Assembly (NCBI RefSeq): GCF_963678635.1
Contig: NC_087064.1
Span: 64,535,548 to 64,599,547, forward strand
Direction of reading: 5' to 3'
Length of the DNA stretch: 64,000 bases
DNA from: Symsagittifera roscoffensis
Taxonomy: Eukaryota > Xenacoelomorpha > Acoela > Convolutidae
Positions 55,971 to 64,000 of this stretch are shown in pieces (within the stretch, counting starts at the first letter, position 1; each line of letters opens with the position of its first letter). The position numbers were made by a program, and so were the translations under genes. The notes under the pieces were generated by a model. It was not told the origin of the DNA and ran no database searches. It saw only the letters and a list, made by a program, of their open reading frames with translations.

Positions 55971-57577
55971 TACAGAACAGAAAACGTCCAATGAGCTATC
56001 ACCGAACATGTGCAGCTCAACCTCGTTTTTGAGAAGTCAAAATAGCAACGGGGTATTTTGAGCTGCCCTAAAACTGGCAAGCCAGGGTGCCATTCAGTGA
56101 ATCTGCGGCACAACTCAATTGGCAGTGGGTCGTCCCACTGTTGGCCACTCAATCTCCGGATATCTTTCAGTAGCAAACGTGCGCGTACGGTATACGGGGC
56201 GACAAGACCTATGGGGTCGAACACGGAGGACACAAAACTAAGGACCGATCGCTGCGTAACAGAGTCTTTGAATTCGCGGTTGACTCCTCTGCTCACAACC
56301 AACGTATCGGTGACGTGGTCGCATTTGAGACCGAGAACATGCGATGCGGTTTCCGGATTAATCGCAGCGGTAAAAAATTCTTTACTGTTGTTAGCGCTGG
56401 TCTTAGGGGGATTTGGTTTCGAAGACAAATTGGGAACGTTGCTAATAAATTTTGTAAGATTAAACCCACCCAACTTAAGCAGTTCAACTAAACTGCGACT
56501 TAACATTAAAGCAGTTTCTGGGTTTTTCACAGACCCAAGGTAGTCATCCATGTAAAAGTTGTTTAGCACGGCGTAAGCGGCATCGGGGTAACGATCTTGG
56601 TTATCGACGGCTGTTCGGCAAAGAGCTTAGTTAGCACATGTCGGAGAATGTTTCGCTCCAAATATATGACTTGTATATTGAAATACACTCACATCTGATG
56701 TGGGGTCCTCCCGCCACAAAAAACGCAAGGAACGTTGATCGCTTTCTAGTAAACGAATAAACATGCCTTCAATATCTGCGGAAAATACGTATTTGTGCTC
56801 TCGGAAGCGCATTAAAACGAATAAAAGGTTCTGAAGCAGATCGGGGCCGACGAGAAGGGAGTTATTCAGTGAATCGCCGTGAAACCTAGAAGCACCGTTT
56901 AAAACGCGTCGAACTTTGCCGGGTTTGTTCGGATTTAAAACTGGGCGGTACGGTACGTACCATTCTCGGTCTGAACGGTTTTTTGAGTCGTGAGGGCTAA
57001 CCGGGACTACGTAACCCTTCTCGACATCACTTCGGATATCTGATGCGTTTTGAGTTTTCAGGTTTAAATCTTTCTCTAGACGCTTTTCAAGAGACTTAAA
57101 CTGGACCAACGAAGCGTAAAAGTTTTTGGGAAGATGAATGTTGTCATCAGCCCGGAGCATTCCGACAACATAACGGCTGCCATCATGAATCGTGGTAGAG
57201 TCAAGAATTTTTTGTGCACGTTTATCAGCTGAGGAACGGGGATCAGCTTGTTTAAACGTGCCATACGACTCTAGCTCGTACCATTTCTTCACTTGGTCAG
57301 CAAGTGCTACGTCTTCAACATTGCACGTGAAAGTGGTGGCTCGCACACCAATTGGTGATGGAAGTGGGCCACTGAGAACCCAGCCAATGGGCATACGGAC
57401 AGCGACAGGAGTGTTTTTATTTCGTCCTTGGAAGTATTCGAGAGGCTTGATTGCATGAAAGACATCCTGCCCTAATATCATCTCAACGTCGGGAATAGTT
57501 GTAGACAATAGGTTTAATTGGCTGCAAATGTGGAAACCTATCTTGGAGAATGGTAACGTCAATGGTTTCGGAACCAA
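55970..57577 (-). pseudogene. pol: BEL reverse transcriptase, one nonsense break
   Basis: After the protease tail (VEMILGQDVF, WVLSGPLP) comes the polymerase: YVVPVSPHDS, RPVLNPNKPGKVRRVLNGA, FSADIEGMFIRLLE, FQYTSHIFGAKHSP, a TAA at 56,627, then in the same frame NNFYMDDYLGSV with the catalytic MDD (about 56,555) and SVFDPIGLVAPYTVRARLL. All BEL RT blocks are present. One nonsense codon and a frameshift at the end disable it. Confidence 0.9.
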
Positions 57578-57839
57578 CGCTCAAACTGTCTTTCGCAAAC
57601 GGCGTAACCCTAAACGAGTATTCATGTTGGTCGAATTTGGCAAAAACATTCACTTCGACTTGTTGCGTGGGAACGGAATCCGTCGAATTGAAGCCGTTTA
57701 CCAGAATATCTAGCTTTTGGCCAGTTAAATTTAAACGCTGTGCTAGGCCCGCCGAGACCCATGAGTGGGTACAACAGGAATCGCACATTACAAGAGCAGT
57801 GGTCACATATGTGTGTGAACTTATTTCCAATTGAAGCAC
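57483..57839 (-). pseudogene. pol: BEL aspartic protease region
   Basis: The expected active-site region reads LVMCDSCCTHSWVSAGLA, so D-S-C stands where D-S/T-G is usual. The rest fits the BEL/Pao protease domain (DUF1758 type), and its end overlaps the RT ORF in another frame. Whether DSC is a family variant or a mutation cannot be told from one copy. Confidence 0.75.
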
Positions 57840-57880
57840 AGGAAGGAGTCCCGTTAGTTTCTTGTAAGACGGCGAACGGA

Positions 57881-60267
57881 CTACGTTCGATGACGAAATT
57901 TGCGGCTTATTCCGGTTCGGCGGGGCGGTACTGTTTGAATTCGAATGGCTTGCTTTATTGCTATTATTAACTCTTTGTTTGCAGACCTTACGCTGAAAAC
58001 TTTCTCAGCACCATGTAACAAGACCTTATGGATGCTTTCACAACCACGCTTAGTGCATTTGCGGGCTTTAGGGCATTTTCGGAACATGTGGTCAGGTTGT
58101 AAGCAAGCAAAACACAACCTATTTTGTGCGGAGAACTGAGCTCGTTGAGTTGAGGTCTTTTCCTTAAACACAGAACAACTCCAGAGGGGGTGTTTACCCT
58201 TGCACTGGAGGCACGGAGCATAAAATGGTTTTTCAACTTTTGAAGCAGCGGCAAAAACTTTTGTAGGTGGTTTATGGAAACCAGTCTTTGGAGTCTCCTC
58301 AGGTCGTGACTTATTCTGACTCACACGCATAAGTTCATGTGCCTCAGCCTTGTCGCGGAGCCAATCAATAAAGTCTAAAACGGTTGGCTGTCTCCAACAT
58401 TTCTTTACAGAGTGGAGAGACCATGACTCTTTCATATTTGGAGGCAATTTTGAAATAACTTGATTCAAAACGGTTGTACTCTTCAAGTCGTACTCATATC
58501 CTAACGATTTTAAAACAGCGACAAGACTGGATATACAGGAAGCGAAACTAATAATGCTTTCTGAATTGTGCATTTTGAGAGGTGGAAAATTCGAAAGTTT
58601 TTCAAGATGAGCTGCCACAATCGTCTGTGGTTGTCCAAATTTCCTCTCTAGAGTTTTCAAAGCGTCCTTGTAGAATACTCCACTGTAAGCGAATTCGGTA
58701 ATTGCTTTCTTCGCTTTGCCTGAAACGAGAGTTTTGAGATATGTCAGTTTAACATCATCACTTTAAAACTTTGCATCGATTGCACTTTTGAACTGACCAA
58801 AGCAATCAGGCCACTGCAACGGATTTCCGTCGAAAGAAGACAATTTCCATTCAGGCAAGGGACCTTTCTGGCTCAGTGTCAAGATTTCAGCTAGATCTTG
58901 ATTTGTGATTGGTTTACTGCCCGAGGACGTAAATGGACCATATTGTTTGTTCTCATTTGTATAAGGCGCCATCAGCGGTTTTGAATAGATTGCGGCGTGT
59001 AAAGCTTTAGGATCACTGACATAAAAAGTTGTTCCTCCGCTAGAGAACTGTTGAACATTCGATGGCTGTGCGACATAATATGAGTTAGGGGAGAAGGTGA
59101 CTGTTGGAGGATTAAGATGACCAACGTTAGTTGGTAAAAGCGGCTCGTACACAAAATTTGCGGAATTACTTGAAAAAAGGTTTGTTGAGCAATGGGCATT
59201 GAGCTCGTCGGGATATTAGAATGATGAAAACTACTGTGCATCAAAGGGTTGTAGTTGTATAGGTTGGTCAAAGGTAGCTGTTTGTGTGGCTCATACGTAC
59301 TGTTTACATTTGGATTTGGCAAGCTGACACTTGTATTTGATGTATGAGGGACGTTAACACTCTGTGAGTTTATACACGTGGTTTCGAAATAATCAGCAAA
59401 TGGATGTGAGTTATTAATCATCGTCAGATTTCTACTGAAAGGCGGTTCAATACTTGAAAATGACAAGAACTCGGAAGCTGGTTCCAGATTGACACTTTGG
59501 ACTGGCGCCACGGGCTGAACTGTCTCCTGAGTTGGGAATTGAGTGTTCACTCAACTTCTTGTCCTGTCTTCCTCCGTTTGGTTCTCCTGAACTGCCATTG
59601 CCAATTTCGATCTGCTACGAGGAAATTCACAAATTTCAGAGGCGTCTTCCAGATATTCAGCCCCTTCGATAGTTGCTTCAGCTAGCCTTTGACGGCTTTC
59701 CTCTACAACCACATCAAGATCAAGTTGACCCTTCATCGACTGAATCTGTATCTCTTGCTTTTTCAAACGAAGCTTAGCGTCTACTTGGCGTTCAACTTCC
59801 TCGCGTCTAATTTTTGCAAGCGCTGCCTCTCTTCTACGCTCACTCGAAGTCATTGATGCAATCTTAGAACGCTGTGAAAGGGGTTTCTTGGAACGGACGG
59901 ATTCGCTTGGCGTTGGGGTTCGTGCAGTTGCTACCTGGTCCTCTTGATGTTTAATTTGAAAGTTATTTTTAGCTAGACCTAATACATCGTATTGTTTTGC
60001 AGTGATAGATCCTAGATAAAACTCAAGTTGATTTATCGTTTCAGCAGCGTTGTTGCTCTGCATAGACAAAGATTTAAGCTCATCATTTTTCTCTATAATT
60101 TTTTGTAAGCAAACGCTAGATTTTTCTCTGTACGTTTCAATTTTAGCTGGTCCATCATTTGCACTTATATATTCCGTAATTTTGGCAGGGTAATCGAAAA
60201 AATTTGTTTCCAACTCTTTCCTGGCAAAATAAATTTTGTTTAGCTTCTGGCCGAGATCAAGCTCCAT
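57881..60267 (-). pseudogene. gag: BEL gag with zinc knuckles, broken at three or more points
   Basis: The likely start is ATG 60,267 (MELDLGQKLNK). A charged helical region (SERRREAALAKIRREEVERQ) runs to TGA at 59,551. The frame continues through a Pro/Ser/Asn-rich part, shifts frame near 59,155 in a run of T, and enters the capsid-type domain LQWPDCFGQFKSAID. A TAA follows at 58,763, then LERKFGQPQTIVAAHLEKL and LNQVISKLPPNMKESW (DUF1759-type). Zinc knuckles are CLQCKGKHPLWSC and CFACLQPDHMFRKCPK. Several single-base changes would account for the breaks. Confidence 0.88.
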
Positions 60268-60471
60268 TTTGAAATATTTGTTTTTAAATAAGAGCAAAAA
60301 AAATAGTGCGGTTGACGGAATCAAACTAGAGTCAATTCAAGTAAACACGTCCTATACCGAACGAGAGGATCCTCGCAAGACCCCTACAATTCTCGTTGCC
60401 TACGGAACAGAAGGAAAACAAACTACAAGATTGAAAATAAAGATGAATTTAACTAATGAAAAAAAAACAAA
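60268..60471. other. Spacer between upstream ORF and gag
   Basis: About 200 bp, AT-rich; the two ORFs are separate reading frames in sense orientation. Confidence 0.5.
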
Positions 60472-61119
60472 TCAAGATATATAATGCCTAACAAATGTTA
60501 AATATTCTTCGACTGTTGTCATTTGTGAAATCTTTTGCTTATCTGCTTTTCTTTTCCTTGAACTTGGTCGACGACTTTCAACTTTATTGATAAGTTTGGA
60601 CAGATTGGGGAAATAACATCGAATGATTCTCAGATTTTTTATTTCTAAAAACGCCGGAGGATGAATTAATTTAAGCTTACGAATTATTTTTTTATTGCTA
60701 GCTTTTCTTTTTGATATTAAATGTTTGGTCACATTAATTGTTAATATTCCTCTTTCAACCAAACGTCCATAAAAATTGGGGGTATTTTGACGGTGTATGT
60801 AAATAATGGCTGATATTTTGTTTTTAAATTCTTTTAAAATTTTAATCAGACTTTGTGGTGTAAGTGGGTTATCGTTGTTTGATCTATGCTTGCTCAATGA
60901 AATATTTATAACATCGTGCCAAATTATAAACTTTTTCTCTATCATACATTTTGGGAAATTGCTTAAGAGATATTGAACAGTCTTTTGCCAGTTTTTTGCA
61001 TTCAAATGAAAACTTAAGCCTGGAACTGCTTTAAAAGTGTGGTCGAGGCGTTTTTGTAGAGTTAATGGTAATGTATTTACGGAGAGATGGAGAGAACTCG
61101 CAGCAATGATGAACACCAT
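60472..61119 (-). CDS. Upstream WHDV-type ORF of the BEL family, 215 residues
   Basis: It starts MVFIIAASSLHL at 61,119 and ends HYIS at 60,472, in the BEL leader about 200 bp before gag. Readable features: LNAKNWQKTVQYLL, KFIIWHDVINISLSKHRSN, KISAIIYIHRQNTPNFYG, GILTINVTKHLISKRKAS, LHPPAFLEIK-like HPPAFLEIKNLRII, then a basic tail SRRPSSRKRKADKQK. Two related copies lie in the window: a broken one at 7583-7871 in the old relic and one at 63,054-63,491. No membrane segment. I cannot name the family; WHDVIN with KHxSNN could be catalytic, perhaps SGNH-hydrolase-like, but that is a guess. A nuclear or RNA-binding role would also fit the basic end. Confidence 0.75.
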   Translation of the reverse strand: MVFIIAASSLHLSVNTLPLTLQKRLDHTFKAVPGLSFHLNAKNWQKTVQYLLSNFPKCMIEKKFIIWHDVINISLSKHRSNNDNPLTPQSLIKILKEFKNKISAIIYIHRQNTPNFYGRLVERGILTINVTKHLISKRKASNKKIIRKLKLIHPPAFLEIKNLRIIRCYFPNLSKLINKVESRRPSSRKRKADKQKISQMTTVEEYLTFVRHYIS

Positions 61120-62253
61120 TGAGAGTGATAAGCGATACGGTTGTTTTAATGGTAATCAATTTAGGGAGTCTGTTGATGTAAAGTCGTCACATAGAAATGA
61201 AAAAAAAATATCACGATAAGAACTTTAAGAACCCTTAGCTGAGGGTTTTGTAAGGTTTTCGATTTAGTACTATTTAAGTTAACGCGTACGGTTTATCGGT
61301 TAAACTCAACGACGTTACGGCGAAACGGTAGTAGTAACGGTCCCGGCGGTATGCGGCCGAAAACGGAGTGAGCCGAGCAAATTGTTTAAAGTTTATCCAA
61401 CCACTGGAGGAAACCGAGGTAGGGATTCACTCAAAAAACTTGCTCGACACGATTGACGGTTAAAACGTTTGAACGGGCGAGACGAAAACGGTGTCTTCCG
61501 ATTTTGCTCTAAATTTGGGCAACACATTTTTTTTGTCAGTGAAAGATTTGGGAAAAGTTGGAATAACCTTTTTTTTTCGAGAAATTTTTTTTTCGAAAAT
61601 TTTTATTTTTTTTTGCGAAAATTTTTTGGAAAACTTTCTGGATTTTTTTTCACGAAATTTTTTGGGTTCGAGACTATCCTGGGGTAATAGGGTACTGGTT
61701 ATGAACTAGGATTAGGTATCTAGAACGGTCTTAACCGGTTTGCAATTCACAACATCGTATGTAATTTTAAAGCACTGATAATCAAAAAAGTAGCACTTTT
61801 TTTTGGTTAAAAAACTAGCACAAATTAGAGTCTAAAAGTTATTTGAAAGCACAGGTTCGATCTTACAAGTTTTTTGCTGGTAGTTTACCGGGCCTGAGTC
61901 CAAAAGTACACGAAGATTCCACACAAGAAAAAACACTTTCCGCATCTAAAGGTCCTTGGTTTTGGTATCCGTCTTTTTCGGTTGGCTTTCGTTCCATTTG
62001 TCGCTCATCAGCACTTCAGAATCAGAGTTTGTAATTGACTTCACAAGTTCAGATTAGAACTTGGCAATAGTCTCCAGCTAGAGTGCGGAAGAAAGCTCCA
62101 AACAATATATAAATTGCGACCAGATTTTTTCCTCTCGTTGATACAGTAGGTTGTTCGTCTTTTTCGGATGAGGTACTACAAAAATCCTTGGCTGTACTAC
62201 TTTCCTCGTTCAATGGATGCTTTGGTTGGATCATATAACCGGGATTGTCTGAT
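61120..62253. other. BEL 5' leader
   Basis: No strong ORF. 61,120-61,540 contains a CG-containing block (GGCGGTATGCGGCCGAAAAC near 61,342) repeated at 63,600-64,000. 61,545-61,680 is T-rich and low complexity. It probably holds packaging and translation signals of the element RNA. Confidence 0.45.
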
Positions 62254-62272
62254 GTCCCGAGTCGCGGCACCA
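62254..62272 (-). promoter_or_regulatory. Primer binding site, tRNA-His type
   Basis: In sense, TGGTGCCGCGACTCGGGAC follows the 5' LTR after ATTT. From memory, the complement of an animal tRNA-His 3' end is TGGTGCCGTGACTCGG, one difference in 16. Confidence 0.65.
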
Positions 62273-62276
62273 AAAT

Positions 62277-62722
62277 ATTCTGGCCTTTTTTATAACTTTT
62301 TTATAACTTATAAAAACAGGAAACAGAATCGGTTTAATTCAAGAGAATCAATAAACTGCGAATTTTAGTAACTTTTTATTGCACGGAATTAGCAACAACA
62401 TTACACGTATCAAGTTAAAAAGTGGGCTTGTTCATGCACTGATTTGTGTGATTTTTGTGTTTTTTCACAATGAGTTCACGCAGTTTAATTAACAGAAACT
62501 CAATTGCAAACCAATTTTGAACCGATTAAAATATTAGCATTTCATGTTCTGTCAGGTTCGGCTCGAACAGGATTCTCAAATGAAACTACTTAGGTGAGAA
62601 TCGAACCCATGCCGAACTCCCCGGAACGCACTATGTACGCTGAGCTATATAGCTGATATTGCTAAGCAACTAGACTGGCATTATACTATACTTTCATACT
62701 TTAATGCTATGTAGCATTAACA
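62277..62722 (-). repeat. 5' LTR of the BEL element
   Basis: 446 bp, same length as the 3' LTR and aligning throughout; small indels balance. Differences include a shorter stretch at the tRNA-like segment. Confidence 0.92.
62587..62654 (-). other. tRNA-like segment inside the 5' LTR
   Basis: Same A box (62,637-62,647) and B box as in the 3' LTR, three bases shorter overall (68 nt), by small losses between the boxes. Confidence 0.55.
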
Positions 62723-62727
62723 AAATT
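62723..62727. other. Target site duplication, right copy
   Basis: AAATT, equal to 53,515-53,519. Confidence 0.85.
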
Positions 62728-63123
62728 CCTGAATTTTTTTTTTAGAAAAAGCATCTTAGCAACTAACCATTTGATGAAATATGGAAAACAATGATGGAAT
62801 ATGGATGTTGAAGACCCTCAATTGAAAGAATCAACGATAGAGCAAACAAATTTACGAAAATTGGATAAGTATTTTTTAAAGACTAAAGACAAAGTGATAA
62901 AAGAGAACCGAAATGAATCGTAGCAAGAGTTATGACAGAATAATTAAACTAGTTGAGGTAAAAAAAAAGAATTAGATAAAAACATCTGATTGGTCGAAAC
63001 TTGGGGAATAAAAGATTAAGTGGGATATAAAAAAAATCAACCGTGAATAGCTGTCAAGATTCCCCTGATATCCCGTGGAGCGGAAAAAATAACCAGTCAA
63101 AGATGATCCCCTCTTGACAATTT
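62728..63123. other. Flank between BEL element and right-edge copy
   Basis: AT-rich, no gene recognised. It separates the BEL insertion site from the truncated leader copy. Confidence 0.4.
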
Positions 63124-63491
63124 TGTATTTCTAAAAACGCCGGAGGATGAACTAATTTAAGCTTACGAATTATTTCTTTATTGCTAGCTTTTCTTTTTGA
63201 TATTAAATGTTTGGTCACATTAATTGTTAATATTCCTGTTTCAACCAAATGTCCATAAAAATTGGGGGTGTTTTGACGGTGTACGTAAATAATGGCTGAT
63301 ATTTTGTTTTTATATTCTTTTAAAATTTTAATCGGACTTTGTGGTGTAAGTGGGTTATCGTTGTTTGATCTATGCTTGCTCAATGAATTATTTATAACAT
63401 CGTGCCAAATTATAAAATTTTTCTCTATCATACATTTTGGGGAATTGCTTAAGAGATATTGAACAGTCTTTTGCCAGTTATTTGCATTCAA
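63054..63491 (-). pseudogene. Second WHDV-type ORF copy, truncated
   Basis: 145 codons, nearly identical to the centre of the ORF at 60,472-61,119 (IIWHDVINNSLSKHRSNN here). The 3' end is replaced after HPPAFLEIQN at about 63,124, so the basic tail is missing. At the 5' side a small deletion near 63,500 puts the first ~35 codons out of frame; the original start near 63,604 still has the expected MAFI-like sequence. Confidence 0.75.
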
Positions 63492-64000
63492 ATTAAAACT
63501 TAAATTGGAACTGCTTTAAAAGTGTCGTCGAGGCGTTTTTGTAGAGTTAATGGTAATGTATTTACGGAGAGATGGAGAGAACTCGCATCAATGATGAACG
63601 CCATTGAGAGTGATAAGCGATACGGTTGTTTTAATGGCAATCAATTTAGGGAGTCTGTTGATGTAAAGTCGTCACATAGAAATGAAAAAAAAATATCACG
63701 ATAAGAACTTTAAGAACCCTTAGCTGAGGGTTTTGTAAGGTTTTCGATTTAGTACTATTTAAGTTAACGCGTACGGTTTATCGGTTAAACTCAACGACTT
63801 TACGGCAAAACGGTAGTAGTAACGGTCGCGGCGGTATGCGGCCGAAAACGGAGCGAGCCGAGCAAATTGTTTAAAGTTTATCCAACCACTGGAGGAAACC
63901 GAGGTAGGGATTCACTCAAAAAACTTGCTCGACACGATTGACGGTTAAAACGTTTGAACGGGCGAGACGAAAACGGTGTTTTCCGATTTTGCTCTAAATT
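63124..64000 (-). mobile_element. Truncated BEL leader copy, runs off the window
   Basis: 63,124-64,000 matches 60,638 to about 61,535 with few differences. The break at 63,124 lies inside the WHDV ORF. The missing 5' LTR would be expected to the right of the window, and the gag-pol part is absent on the left. Confidence 0.8.

Larger units (their letters stand above)
53515..62727 (-). mobile_element. BEL/Pao retrotransposon with AAATT target duplication
   Basis: The element body is 53,520-62,722 on the minus strand with 446-bp LTRs, flanked by AAATT at 53,515-53,519 and 62,723-62,727. Five base pairs is typical for this superfamily. In sense order it has 5' LTR, primer site, leader, an upstream ORF of WHDV type, gag, protease, reverse transcriptase with MDD, RNase H and integrase with the C-terminal DUF5641-type domain, then 3' LTR. 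Gag and pol each carry a few stops and frameshifts, but integrase is intact. LTRs differ at a modest number of sites. Confidence 0.95.

Noticed and set aside
55303-58139. Several plus-strand ORFs of 60-160 codons across the BEL pol
   Set aside because: They are opposite-strand shadows of gag and pol, which show the real motifs.
61469-61709. Two overlapping 72-codon ORFs rich in Phe
   Set aside because: They are translations of a T-rich low-complexity stretch in the BEL leader.
1-64000. CRISPR array, operon, bacterial promoter or rRNA gene
   Set aside because: No regular spacer array, no ribosome binding site pattern and no rRNA sequence; introns and LTR elements show animal DNA.

Overview
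The window is AT-rich animal DNA made almost entirely of retroelements at different stages of decay. It carries spliceosomal introns (GT-AG, T-rich acceptors, one exact TACTAAC branch site), BEL/Pao and Ty3/gypsy LTR elements, envelope-like genes, satellites and foldback repeats. There is no bacterial or plant signature. An invertebrate, probably an ecdysozoan (nematode or arthropod), fits best, but the species cannot be named from this sequence.

Layout. 1-6.1 kb is the 3' part of element 1: an intact envelope glycoprotein ORF (its 5' end lies outside the window), an overlapping unknown 601-codon ORF, a small intron just after its stop, and a possible 3' LTR. 6.1-6.5 and 15.9-17.4 kb are two parts of one ~110-bp satellite, split by an old plus-strand BEL/Pao relic (about 6.5-15.9 kb). 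19.06-34.08 kb is a rearranged, disabled Ty3/gypsy element with two LTRs, gag, pol, an env of the same family as element 1, a post-env ORF and, on the opposite strand between pol and env, an intact two-exon gene. 35.4-36.7 kb is a 153-bp minisatellite. 36.9-43.4 kb is a minus-strand gypsy relic interrupted by a ~440-bp palindrome. 46.8-50.0 kb holds the one good host-like gene, a two-exon gene for a 372-residue helical protein. 53.0-53.4 kb holds a broken adenain-like protease. 53.5-62.7 kb is a near-complete minus-strand BEL/Pao element with 446-bp LTRs, an AAATT target duplication and a primer site like tRNA-His. The right edge starts another copy of its leader.

How the parts relate. Both env genes resemble the glycoprotein of jingchuviruses (chuvirus-type negative-strand RNA viruses) and share a plan: ectodomain, two hydrophobic segments, cytoplasmic tail, then a further ORF. 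The BEL family carries an extra ORF upstream of gag with a WHDV(I)N motif. It is seen in the near-complete element, in the old relic at 7.6 kb and in the right-edge copy, so it belongs to the family. The main candidates for undescribed biology are this upstream BEL ORF, the spliced antisense gene inside the gypsy element, the post-env ORFs, and the tRNA-like segments inside BEL LTRs.
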